NCBI GenBank assembly: GCA_046292445.1 | Contig: JBKBQT010000001.1 | Coordinates: 62,001-126,000 of the forward strand | Direction of reading: 5' to 3' | Origin: CALIZF01 sp046292445 | Lineage (GTDB): Bacteria > Pseudomonadota > Alphaproteobacteria > Rhodobacterales > Rhodobacteraceae | Length of the DNA stretch: 64,000 bases | Shown: piece after piece, positions 46,105-54,112 of the stretch | Layout of the letters: each line of letters opens with the position of its first letter | Position numbering within the stretch: the first letter of the stretch is position 1 | Position numbers and translations under genes: made by a program | Notes under the pieces: generated by a model | Databases searched by the model: none | Told to the model about the DNA's origin: nothing | Seen by the model: only the letters and a program-made list of their open reading frames with translations

Positions 46105-47805
46105 ATGGGGGCGGTCGGGTTCATCATGCTGTGCCACACCGGGCTCGACCGGGCGGCGCAGGTCGCGCGGCACTGGGCCGGGCAGGGTTGTCCGGTGGTG
46201 ATCCATGTCGACCGCAAGGTCGGCCGTCCGGCCTACGAGCGGTTCCGCCGCGGGCTCGAGGACCAGCCCGACATCCGCTTCTGCGCCCGGCATGCCTGCG
46301 ACTGGGGCGGCTGGGGGCTGGTGGCGGCGACGCTTTCGGCGGCCGAGGTGATGCTGGCCGAGTTTCCGGGGCTGGGCCATGTCTATCTCGCATCGGGGTC
46401 ATGCCTGCCGCTGCGCCCGGCCGACGACCTGCGCGCCTATCTCGACAGCCGCCCGCGCACCGATTTCATCGAGAGCGTGACGACCGAGGATGTCGGCTGG
46501 ACCATCGGCGGGCTGAGCATGGAGCGATTCACACTCCGCTTCCCGTTCTCCTGGCGCAAGCAACGCAAGCTGTTCGATGCCTATGTGCGCCTGCAGCGCC
46601 GGATCGGCCTGCGCCGGCGTATTCCCGCCGGGCTGACCCCCCATCTGGGCAGCCAGTGGTGGTGCCTGACCCGCCAGACGCTGGCCGCCATCGTGAACGA
46701 CCCCGACCGGCCGACCTATGACCGCTATTTCCGCCGGGTCTGGATCCCGGACGAGAGCTATTTCCAAACGCTCGTCCGGCTCCATTCCGCGACGATCGAA
46801 AGCCGGTCGCTGACGCTGTCCAAGTTCGATTTCCAGGGCAAGCCGCACATCTTCTACGACGACCATCTGCAACTGCTGCGCCGGTCCGACTGCTTCGTGG
46901 CACGCAAAGCATGGCCCCGGGCCGACCGGCTCTATGCCGAGTTCCTGCGGCCCGTGAACCCGGGCGCCGCGCAGGCCGAACCGAACCCGGGAAAGATCGA
47001 CCGGCTCTTTTCCAAGGCGGTCGAGCGGCGCACCCGCGGGCGCCCCGGTCTCTACATGCAAAGCCGGTTTCCGAACGAGAATTGGGAAAACGGCCGGACA
47101 GCGGCGGCCTATTCGATCTTTCAGGGCTTTGGCGATGTGTTCGTGGAATTTGACGCCTGGCTGGCGCGGACGGTGGGCCTGCGCGTGCATGGCCACATCT
47201 TCGCGCCCGACCGCGTCTATTTTGCGGGGGGCGAAAGGGTCTACAACGGCGCGCTGACCGACAGCGCGGCGCTGCGCGACCATGACCCGCGCGCCTTCCT
47301 GACGTCGCTGATCTGGAATACCCGCGGCGAGCGGCAGTGCTTCATGTTCGGCCCGCGCGACAATCAGGCGATCAACTGGTTCATCGCGGGCGACTACAAC
47401 GCGCAGATCTCGGTCATCTCGGGGGCCTGGGCGATCCCCTTGTTTCGCGGCAAGGGCGCGTTTTCGGACCTTCGGCGCGAGGCGGCGCGGCTGCAGAAGA
47501 TCGAAAGCGACCAGCTCCACGTCCTGCGCTCGCCCTGGACCAAGGCGCGCACGCGGATCTGGACGCTGGCCGAGTTCATCGAAAACCCGATGGAGCCCTT
47601 GCAGACCATCATCGACGAGATCAACCCGACCGCGCTCAAGCGGCTGAACGAGGCGCCTCGGATGGTCGATCTGACCGGCTTCGGCCGGTTCCTGCAGGAC
47701 TTGCGCAATCAGGGCATGCAGCCGACGCTGGTCGGCGACGTGCCTCTGGGCGACGATCCCAAGCCCGCGGTGGGTCGCCGCGGCCGGCCCTATCTGGTCC
47801 GGTGA
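46105..47805 (+). CDS. GT14-like (core-2/I-branching) glycosyltransferase with DUF5927
   Basis: Protein of 566 residues. The N-terminal ~270 residues resemble the core-2/I-branching beta-1,6-N-acetylglucosaminyltransferase and peptide xylosyltransferase family (GT14): FIMLCHTGLDRAAQVARHW, VVIHVDRKVG, HVYLASGSCLPLRP, GSQWWCLTRQT and WIPDESYFQTLVR. The C-terminal half (about 300-560) fits DUF5927, with RFPNENWENGRTAAAYSIFQGFGDVFVEFDAW. Sugar donor and acceptor are unknown. It starts 3 nt after the previous gene's stop and 1 nt separates it from the sulfotransferase gene. Confidence 0.85.
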   Translation: MGAVGFIMLCHTGLDRAAQVARHWAGQGCPVVIHVDRKVGRPAYERFRRGLEDQPDIRFCARHACDWGGWGLVAATLSAAEVMLAEFPGLGHVYLASGSCLPLRPADDLRAYLDSRPRTDFIESVTTEDVGWTIGGLSMERFTLRFPFSWRKQRKLFDAYVRLQRRIGLRRRIPAGLTPHLGSQWWCLTRQTLAAIVNDPDRPTYDRYFRRVWIPDESYFQTLVRLHSATIESRSLTLSKFDFQGKPHIFYDDHLQLLRRSDCFVARKAWPRADRLYAEFLRPVNPGAAQAEPNPGKIDRLFSKAVERRTRGRPGLYMQSRFPNENWENGRTAAAYSIFQGFGDVFVEFDAWLARTVGLRVHGHIFAPDRVYFAGGERVYNGALTDSAALRDHDPRAFLTSLIWNTRGERQCFMFGPRDNQAINWFIAGDYNAQISVISGAWAIPLFRGKGAFSDLRREAARLQKIESDQLHVLRSPWTKARTRIWTLAEFIENPMEPLQTIIDEINPTALKRLNEAPRMVDLTGFGRFLQDLRNQGMQPTLVGDVPLGDDPKPAVGRRGRPYLVR

Positions 47806-47806
47806 C

Positions 47807-49249
47807 ATGGCGCCCGCGCGGCCGTTCGACCGGTTCATCCTGCTTGCCGGCATGCGCACCGGGTCGAACTTTCTCGAGGACAACATCAACGCCATCCCCG
47901 GCCTTGCCTGCCATGGCGAGGCGTTCAATCCCCATTTCATCGGCGCCAAGGACCGCATGGAATACCTCGGCCTGACGCTTGCGGACCGCGACCGTGATCC
48001 CTTCGCGCTGATCGCGCGGATCGAGGCCGAAGGGCCGGAAATTGCGGGTTTCCGGTTCTTCCACGATCATGACCCGCGCGTGCTGGCCCGCAGCCTCGCC
48101 GACCGCCGCTGTGCCAAGATCGTGCTGACGCGCAACCCGCTCGACGCTTTCGTGTCGTTGCAGATCGCCCGGGCGACGGGGCAGTGGAAACTGGGCGATG
48201 CGCGGCGGCGGCGCAGCGAAAGGGTACTGTTCGACGCCGCCGCCTTTGCCGCCTACCTCGCCGAGCAGCAGGGGTTCCACCTGCACATCCTGCGCGCCCT
48301 GCAGACATCCGGGCAGACGGCGTTTCCCATCGGCTATGACGACCTCGGCGATGCGGCGGTGATCGAGGGGCTGGCGGCCTTCCTCGGCGTGCCGGTGCGG
48401 CTCGACGACCTCTCGCGCCGGGTCAAGAAGCAGAACCCCGAGCCGCTGGAAGACAAGCTGCTCAACCCCGAGGCGGTCGAGGCGGCGGTGGCCGCGCTCG
48501 ACCCCTTCGGCCTCGCGCGCACGCCCTGGTTCGAGCCGCGGCGGGGCCCGGCCGTGCCGAACCACGTCGCCGCGGCCGGCGCGCCGATCCTGTGGTTGCC
48601 GATCCCGGGCGGGCCGGACGCGGCGGTTGCCGGCTGGCTGGCAGAGGTCCGGCGGCCGGGCGTGCCGGCGGGGACGGTCGGCGGCTTTACCCAGAAAACC
48701 CTGCGCGACTGGCTGCGCGCCAATCCGGGCGCACGCAGCTTTACCGTGCTGCGCCACCCGCTCGCCCGCGCTCATTCGGCCTTTTGCAGCCGCATCCTGA
48801 CCGGCGCGGCCGGCGAGGTGGTGCCCGTGCTGCGCCGCGCCTGGAAGCTCGACCTGCCGCGCCCCGACCGCGTCGGGGCGATGAGCGCGGCCGATCACCG
48901 CGATGCGTTCCTCGGCTTCCTGCGCTTCGTGAAGGGCAATATCGCCGGCCAGACCGGGGTGCGGATCGACGCGGCCTGGGCCAGCCAGGCCGCTGTCATC
49001 GACGGCTTTGCCCAGACGATCCGGCCCGACCACATCCTGCGCGAGGATCGGCTGGCGGCAGGGCTCGCGTTCCTCGCCGCCGAAGTGGGGGCGGCTGCAC
49101 CGCCGCCCGGCCCCGCGCCCGATACCGCGCCGGTGCCGCTGCGCCTGATCGCCGACGCCGAGGTGCGGGCCGCCGCGCGCGAGGCCTATGCGCGCGACCA
49201 TGCCGCCTTCGGCTTCGGCGACTGGACGCCGGAGGCCGGACAGTCCTGA
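47807..49249 (+). CDS. Double-domain sulfotransferase
   Basis: Protein of 480 residues with two sulfotransferase-like halves. The N-terminal half (1-245) has a 5'-phosphosulfate loop AGMRTGSNFLED (about 14-25) and a 3'-phosphate motif IVLTRNPLDAFVSL (about 105-118), as in PAPS-dependent NodH/Stf0 enzymes. The C-terminal half (about 258-480) has LPIPGGPDAAVAGWL in place of the P-loop and SFTVLRHPLARAHSAFC (about 311-327), as in the Sulfotransfer_2 group. It probably sulfates the glycan made by the upstream genes. It is last in the cluster and converges on ptsN. Confidence 0.82.
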   Translation: MAPARPFDRFILLAGMRTGSNFLEDNINAIPGLACHGEAFNPHFIGAKDRMEYLGLTLADRDRDPFALIARIEAEGPEIAGFRFFHDHDPRVLARSLADRRCAKIVLTRNPLDAFVSLQIARATGQWKLGDARRRRSERVLFDAAAFAAYLAEQQGFHLHILRALQTSGQTAFPIGYDDLGDAAVIEGLAAFLGVPVRLDDLSRRVKKQNPEPLEDKLLNPEAVEAAVAALDPFGLARTPWFEPRRGPAVPNHVAAAGAPILWLPIPGGPDAAVAGWLAEVRRPGVPAGTVGGFTQKTLRDWLRANPGARSFTVLRHPLARAHSAFCSRILTGAAGEVVPVLRRAWKLDLPRPDRVGAMSAADHRDAFLGFLRFVKGNIAGQTGVRIDAAWASQAAVIDGFAQTIRPDHILREDRLAAGLAFLAAEVGAAAPPPGPAPDTAPVPLRLIADAEVRAAAREAYARDHAAFGFGDWTPEAGQS

Positions 49250-49255
49250 CCGCGG

Positions 49256-49723
49256 TCAGGCCGCCTGATTGTTCGGCCGTGCCTCGCTCAGGATCGCGTG
49301 GAGCGTCGCCGGCGCATGGTTCGCGCGCAGTTTCGCCACCACCGCCGCATCGCGCATCGTGCGCGAGATCAGTGCCAGCGCCTTGAGATGCTCGACCCCC
49401 GCATCCTTGGGCGCCAGCAGGGCAAAGACCAGATCGACCGGCTGGCGGTCAACGCTGTCGAAATCCATCGGCTTGTCGAGCCGCACGAACAGCCCGCGGA
49501 TCCGGTCGAGCCCGTCGAGCCGCGCATGCGGCAGGGCGATCCCGTGGCCGACCCCGGTCGGCCCGAGGGTTTCGCGTTCCTGAAGGCCGTCGGTGACGGC
49601 CCCCGCATCGATGCCGTAAACCGACCCGGCAAGTTCGCCCAGTTCCTGGAACAGCCGTTTCTTGCTGGTCATCGTGCCAAAGACGCGCACGCCTTCGGGC
49701 TTGAGAAGTGCAGCTATGTCCAT
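49256..49723 (-). CDS. ptsN: Nitrogen regulatory PTS IIA protein
   Basis: EIIA-Ntr of the regulatory phosphotransferase system; 155 residues. The phospho-accepting His is residue 66 in GHGIALPHARLDG. LVFALLAPKDAGVEHLKALALISR is a family block. It links nitrogen/carbon status, K+ transport and, in alphaproteobacteria, ppGpp control to the phosphorylation state. It follows hpf on the same strand, 43 nt after its stop. Confidence 0.95.
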   Translation of the reverse strand: MDIAALLKPEGVRVFGTMTSKKRLFQELGELAGSVYGIDAGAVTDGLQERETLGPTGVGHGIALPHARLDGLDRIRGLFVRLDKPMDFDSVDRQPVDLVFALLAPKDAGVEHLKALALISRTMRDAAVVAKLRANHAPATLHAILSEARPNNQAA

Positions 49724-49766
49724 TCATCCCGACGCCGGACCGGGGTCCGGCGCGCTTCCCTTCCGG

Positions 49767-50342
49767 TCACTTGCTGTTACGCGGGTCGATCCAGCCTATG
49801 TTGCCGTCCTCGCGGCGATAGACCACGTTCACCCCGCCATGCCCTTCGTTGCGGAACACCAGGAGCTTGTGCCCCCCGAGTTCCATCTGCATCACCGCCT
49901 CGCCGACCGAGATTTCCGGCACCCGCGTCTCCATCTCCGCGATGATCATCGGCTGGAGCGTTTCGGGCTCGGATTCGTCCGGCTCGTCCTGTGCGGCGAG
50001 GATATAGGCCGCGCCGCCCGCGAACTCAACCGGCCGCGGACGGCTCGCATGGTGATCGCGCAGCCGGCGCTTGTAGCGGCGCAGCTGCTTGTCCATCTTT
50101 TCGCGGCAGCTTTCGAAGGCGGCATAAATCTCGCCCGCATGGCCGCGCGCCTGCGCCGTCAGGCCGGTGGACAGGTGGACGGTCGCCTCGCAGACATGCT
50201 GATGCGCATCGCGGCTGAAGACGACGATGGCATCGGTCGGCCGCTGGGCGTATTTCTCGACCGTCTCGCCCAGTTCGGCCTTCACATGGGTCTGAAGCGC
50301 CTCGCCGATGTCGATCTGCTTGCCGCTGATCTGATAGCGCAT
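49767..50342 (-). CDS. hpf: Long-form ribosome hibernation promoting factor
   Basis: Binds the 30S decoding site and dimerises ribosomes into inactive 100S particles in stationary phase; 191 residues. The N-terminal domain (MRYQISGKQIDIGEALQTHV, then about 1-105) is the YfiA/HPF fold. The C-terminal dimerisation domain begins near residue 130 (EISVGEAVMQMELGGHKLLVFRNEGHGGVNVVYRREDGNIGWID). A good ribosome site (AGGAGG) precedes ATG 50342. The usual alphaproteobacterial upstream neighbour rpoN is absent. Confidence 0.95.
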   Translation of the reverse strand: MRYQISGKQIDIGEALQTHVKAELGETVEKYAQRPTDAIVVFSRDAHQHVCEATVHLSTGLTAQARGHAGEIYAAFESCREKMDKQLRRYKRRLRDHHASRPRPVEFAGGAAYILAAQDEPDESEPETLQPMIIAEMETRVPEISVGEAVMQMELGGHKLLVFRNEGHGGVNVVYRREDGNIGWIDPRNSK

Positions 50343-50479
50343 GATGCCTCCTGAGCTGCGCGGGAAAGGGGAATGTCCGGGCCGGACCGCTGTGCGCCGC
50401 CCGCGCCGCGCGCGTTCTGGCCCGCTGCGCGCGGCAGGTCGGTCAGGTCGGCGCTGGCGATCATCGCACGCATCGCGGG

Positions 50480-50510
50480 TATTTGGCGGCAGCGGGGCGG
50501 CGGTTGTCAA
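50480..50510 (-). promoter_or_regulatory. Weak candidate promoter for hpf-ptsN
   Basis: On the minus strand TTGACA (50510-50505) lies in the 198-nt gap between lptB and hpf. The -10 is poor (GCCAAA or CAAATA at 17-19 nt spacing). A promoter here would separate hpf-ptsN from lptCAB. Confidence 0.3.
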
Positions 50511-50540
50511 CAGGATCGTCACGCGCCTGTCACGTGCCGG

Positions 50541-51317
50541 TCAGTCGATGCGGAACCCCTGGCCGAGGTAGACGCGGCGCACCGTTTCGTCCCGCACGAC
50601 CTCGTCTGTGGTGCCGCTCATCAGCACGCGGCCGTCGTGCAGGATATAGGCCCGATCCACGATCGGCAGCGTCTCGCGCACATTGTGGTCGGTGATGAGA
50701 ACGCCGATCCCGCGGCCCTTGAGGTCATGGACGAGGTGCCGGATGTCGCCGACCGCAATCGGATCGACTCCGGCGAAAGGCTCGTCCAGCAGCAGATAGC
50801 GCGGCTCGGCGGCGAGGCAGCGCGCGATCTCGACCCGCCGCCGCTCGCCCCCCGACAGCGACAGCGACGGCGCGCGGCGCAGATGGGTGATGCCGAATTC
50901 CGACAGCAGTTCCTCGAGCCGCTCGCGCCGCTTGTGCCGGTCGCCCTCGACGATCTGGAGCACGGCAAGGATGTTGTCCTCGACGCTCAGCCCGCGGAAG
51001 ATCGACACTTCCTGCGGCAGGTAGCCGAGCCCGAGGCGCGCGCGCCGATACATCGGCAGGTCCGACACGTCGCGCCCGTCGATCGTCACCTGTCCGCCAT
51101 CGGCCGGGACCAGACCGGCGATGGCATAGAAACAGGTCGTCTTGCCCGATCCGTTGGGCCCGAGCAGCGCCACCACCTCGCCCCGGCCGAGATCGAGGCT
51201 CACGTCGCGCAGCACAAGCCGGCGCCGATAGCTCTTGCGCAGGCCGATCACGCGCAGGCCGGCCGCGCCCGCGCGCGCGCCTTGCCCCGATGCCAGCGGG
51301 TCTGCCGTGTCGCGCAT
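50541..51317 (-). CDS. lptB: LPS export ABC transporter ATPase LptB
   Basis: Cytoplasmic ATPase that powers lipopolysaccharide extraction through LptFG; 258 residues. Walker A is GPNGSGKTT, the Q-loop GYLPQEVSIFRGLSVEDN, the signature LSLSGGERRRVEIARCL, Walker B YLLLDEPFAGVDP, and the switch His is in ITDHNVRE. These are LptB-specific. About 20 residues at the N terminus are an extension. The start shares one base with the lptA stop. Confidence 0.96.
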   Translation of the reverse strand: MRDTADPLASGQGARAGAAGLRVIGLRKSYRRRLVLRDVSLDLGRGEVVALLGPNGSGKTTCFYAIAGLVPADGGQVTIDGRDVSDLPMYRRARLGLGYLPQEVSIFRGLSVEDNILAVLQIVEGDRHKRRERLEELLSEFGITHLRRAPSLSLSGGERRRVEIARCLAAEPRYLLLDEPFAGVDPIAVGDIRHLVHDLKGRGIGVLITDHNVRETLPIVDRAYILHDGRVLMSGTTDEVVRDETVRRVYLGQGFRID

Positions 51318-51811
51318 CAGTTGGCGGGGCGGAACACGGTGCGCACGCGCCCCTCCATCCGGCCGGTCCCGGCGACGAGATCGGCCACCAGCCGCTCGCC
51401 GGTGATCGTCGCGGGGCCCTGGGTGAGCACCACGTCGCCCGTGAGCACCAGCGCGCCCGTGGCGACATCATAGGTCGCCTCGCGCGATTCCGCGGCGTCG
51501 TCCGCGGTGGCGAAGGTGACGCCGCCGGTCGCCGTCATCCGGCGGATGCCGGTTCCGCCGGTGTCGTATTCGACCGTCACCGATCCCGCGGCAAGCCGCA
51601 GCGCCCCCTGCACCACCACGACATTGCCGCTGAACACCGCCGCCCCGCGGGCCTGATCGACGCTCAGTTCCTCGGATGTGACCTCGATGGGGGTGGAAGG
51701 ATCCTGCCGCAGACCGTCGAAGCCGACGGCAGCGCCCTGCGCCGCGGCGCCGCCCGCTGTCACGGCAAGGACGATGGCGGCAGCGCGGGCGACAGGGGAC
51801 GTGCGCATCAT
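51317..51811 (-). CDS. lptA: Periplasmic LPS-binding protein LptA
   Basis: Forms the periplasmic bridge for lipopolysaccharide transport; 164 residues. A signal peptide (about 1-25, cut near GGAAAQG) is followed by the OstA-like beta-jellyroll with PIEVTSEELSVDQARGAAVFSGNVVVVQGALRLAAGSVTVEY and VVLTQGPATITGERLVADLVAGTGRMEG. It lies between lptC and lptB on the same strand. Confidence 0.92.
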   Translation of the reverse strand: MMRTSPVARAAAIVLAVTAGGAAAQGAAVGFDGLRQDPSTPIEVTSEELSVDQARGAAVFSGNVVVVQGALRLAAGSVTVEYDTGGTGIRRMTATGGVTFATADDAAESREATYDVATGALVLTGDVVLTQGPATITGERLVADLVAGTGRMEGRVRTVFRPAN

Positions 51812-51827
51812 GGACTCGGACCGCGTT

Positions 51828-52418
51828 TCAGGATGGCGCTGCGTATATCAGCTTCACCCCGCCCTTGAAAACCAGAACATCGCCCGCATCGGTCCGGTCG
51901 ATCCGCGCCCGGCCCGCGGTGATCCGCCCCGCCGGCCCGTCGGCGGTCACCGCGCCCGGCGTCTCGGCGAATGTCCGGTCCAGCGCCGCCGCCACGCTCG
52001 CCGCCGCGACGGTCCAGCCCGCGCTCGAGGTCAGCGTGACGCCGCCCGAGAGCACCAGCAGTTGCGCTGCCGGGTCGAGCCGCGCCTCGGCCGCCGCGAC
52101 GCGGTAGGTGATGCCGTCGGCGGTGGTCATGATGAACAGCGGCTGCGCCGCTGATCCGCCGCCCGCCAGATCGGTCCGCGCGCTGTCGGCGGTCAGGCGC
52201 AGATCGGCGCCATCCTCGGTGACGCCGGCAAAGGTCGGCGCGGTCATCCGCGGCTCGCGCAGCAGCGCCTCGACATCGACCTCGGCGAAGGGCAGCGCGC
52301 CGTTTCGCGGGCCCTTTCCGAACAGGAACAGCGTGGACAGCAGTGCGAGCGCCGCAAGCGGCAGTGCCACGCGCAGCGCGGCGACGATGCGCGAATGCAG
52401 GCCGCCGTCACGCGCCAT
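51828..52418 (-). CDS. lptC: LPS export protein LptC
   Basis: Single-span inner-membrane protein that passes lipopolysaccharide from LptBFG to LptA; 196 residues. The membrane anchor is about 12-32 (ALRVALPLAALALLSTLFLFG). The periplasmic domain shows the LptC/OstA pattern (MTAPTFAGVTEDGADLRLTADSA, then FKGGVKLIY). It starts 5 nt after the rnd stop. Confidence 0.88.
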   Translation of the reverse strand: MARDGGLHSRIVAALRVALPLAALALLSTLFLFGKGPRNGALPFAEVDVEALLREPRMTAPTFAGVTEDGADLRLTADSARTDLAGGGSAAQPLFIMTTADGITYRVAAAEARLDPAAQLLVLSGGVTLTSSAGWTVAAASVAAALDRTFAETPGAVTADGPAGRITAGRARIDRTDAGDVLVFKGGVKLIYAAPS

Positions 52419-52423
52419 GGGCG

Positions 52424-53038
52424 TCAGTGATGAAAGATGTCCGCCGCATCGTCCCACCCCAGCAGATCGAGCCGTGCCCGCACCGGCAGGAAGGCGAACA
52501 GCCGCTCGGCCAGATCCAGCCGCCCCTCGCGCGCCAGCCGCGCCTCGAGCTCGGCCTTGAGGCGGTGGAGGTAGAGAACGTCCGACGCGGCATAGTCCTT
52601 CTGCGCCTCCGTCAGCACCGCCGCGCCCCAGTCCGATGTCTGCTGCTGCTTGGAGATGTCGATGCCCGCCAGATCCTGCAGCAGATACTTGAGCCCGTGC
52701 CGGTCGGTGAAGGTGCGGACCAGCTTGGAGGCGATCTTGGTGCACCAGACCGGCGCGGTTTCCACCCCGAACGCGGCCTGCAGCACGGCGATGTCGAAGC
52801 GGCCATAGTGGAACAGCTTGAGCGTGCCGGGATCGGCCAGCATCGCGCAGAGGTTCGGCGCCGACGCTTGGCCCCGCGCGATCTGCACCAGATGCGCATG
52901 CCCGTCGCCCGCCGAAAGCTGGACAAGGCACAGCCGGTCGCGGCGGGGATCGAGGCCCATCGTCTCGGTGTCGATGGCCACGACCGGGCCGAGCGTCAGG
53001 CCGCCCGGCAGATCGCCCTGGTGCAGATGGATGGTCAA
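52424..53038 (-). CDS. rnd: Ribonuclease D-like 3'-5' exonuclease
   Basis: DEDDy exonuclease of the short alphaproteobacterial RNase D type, which trims RNA 3' ends; 204 residues. Exo I is VVAIDTETMGLD, Exo II is KLFHYGRFDIAVL, and Exo III is KDYAASDVLYLHRL with the catalytic Tyr. The HRDC domain of E. coli RNase D is absent, as in relatives. The start is TTG at 53038 with AAGGAAG 7 nt upstream. It precedes lptC, a conserved order. Confidence 0.88.
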   Translation of the reverse strand: MTIHLHQGDLPGGLTLGPVVAIDTETMGLDPRRDRLCLVQLSAGDGHAHLVQIARGQASAPNLCAMLADPGTLKLFHYGRFDIAVLQAAFGVETAPVWCTKIASKLVRTFTDRHGLKYLLQDLAGIDISKQQQTSDWGAAVLTEAQKDYAASDVLYLHRLKAELEARLAREGRLDLAERLFAFLPVRARLDLLGWDDAADIFHH

Positions 53039-53125
53039 CCGGTGCTTCCTTGCATACCGCCGCGGTGCAGCCGGGCTGCCGGGCACATAGACGGCGGCGG
53101 CGGGCCGGTCAATCACGGCCGCCCG

Positions 53126-54112
53126 TCAGGGCAGCACGACGACGTTTCCGATCCCGCCCGCCTCGACCCGTTCGTGCGCCGCCGCGATCCGGTCCAGCGG
53201 GAAACGCGCGCCAATCGCGATGGTCAGGGCGGCGGCGTTGTCGGCGATGAAGGCCTCGCCGGCCGCCCGGGCATCGGCGGGCAGCACAAAGCCCTGGATG
53301 AACCGCAGGTTCAGCCCCCGGGACTGGAAGGCGTAATAGGGCAGCACCGGCGCCGGGTCCGAACTGCTCGAATAGCTCGCCACCCAGCCGTTCGGCCTCA
53401 GGATCGCGGCATCGGTCGCGCAATTGGCCGCGAAATCCACCTCGACCACGCGGTCCACCCCCGCCCCGCCGGTCAGGTCCATCACCCGCGCCGCAACATC
53501 CTCGCGTCGCCGGTCGATCGTCTCGGCGCCCGCCGCGGCGGCATGGGCGGCACCGTCCGGCCCGCCCACGGTCGCGATCACCCGCGCCCCGCCCAGCCGC
53601 GCCATCTGCACCGCCATATGCCCGACCGCCCCCGCCCCGCCCTGCACCAGCACCGTCAACCCCGCCACCGGCCCGTCCGCAAAGACGCAGCGATGCGCCG
53701 TCATCGCGGGCACGCCGAGACAGGCCCCCGCCTCGAAGGTCAGCGCATCGGGCAGCGGCACCGCCTGCGCGGCGTCGATGGCGATCAGCTCTGCCGCCGT
53801 GCCCATGGCGCGGCCAGCCGTGCCATAGCCGCCTTGCGCGTTCCACAGCCAGACCCGCTCGCCCAGCCGGCCCGCAGGCACCCCGGCGCCGACCGCCACA
53901 ACCTCGCCCGCGCCGTCGCAATGGGGCACGATCGCGTCATGCCCGATCGCCATCCCGCCCCATCCCGCGCGGCGCTTCACATCCGCCGGGTTGATGCCCG
54001 ACGCGCGCACCCGGACGAGCACCTCGCCCGGCCCCGGCACGGGGTCGGGCAGGTCCGTCACCGCAAGCACCGCGCCCGCAGGCCCGGTGCGCCGGTAGAG
54101 CGCGGCGCGCAT
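53126..54112 (-). CDS. Zinc-type alcohol dehydrogenase-like / quinone oxidoreductase
   Basis: NADPH-dependent oxidoreductase of the MDR quinone-reductase group; 328 residues. The GroES-like start includes VLVRVRASGINPADVKRRAG. The nucleotide-binding motif is VLVQGGAGAVGHMAVQMARLGGARVIATVG, then GGAGVDRVVEVDFAAN. No structural-zinc Cys cluster is present, in line with the zeta-crystallin-like type. Its ATG overlaps the M28 gene stop, so the two are one operon controlled from the palindromes at 55846-55882. Confidence 0.85.
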   Translation of the reverse strand: MRAALYRRTGPAGAVLAVTDLPDPVPGPGEVLVRVRASGINPADVKRRAGWGGMAIGHDAIVPHCDGAGEVVAVGAGVPAGRLGERVWLWNAQGGYGTAGRAMGTAAELIAIDAAQAVPLPDALTFEAGACLGVPAMTAHRCVFADGPVAGLTVLVQGGAGAVGHMAVQMARLGGARVIATVGGPDGAAHAAAAGAETIDRRREDVAARVMDLTGGAGVDRVVEVDFAANCATDAAILRPNGWVASYSSSSDPAPVLPYYAFQSRGLNLRFIQGFVLPADARAAGEAFIADNAAALTIAIGARFPLDRIAAAHERVEAGGIGNVVVLP

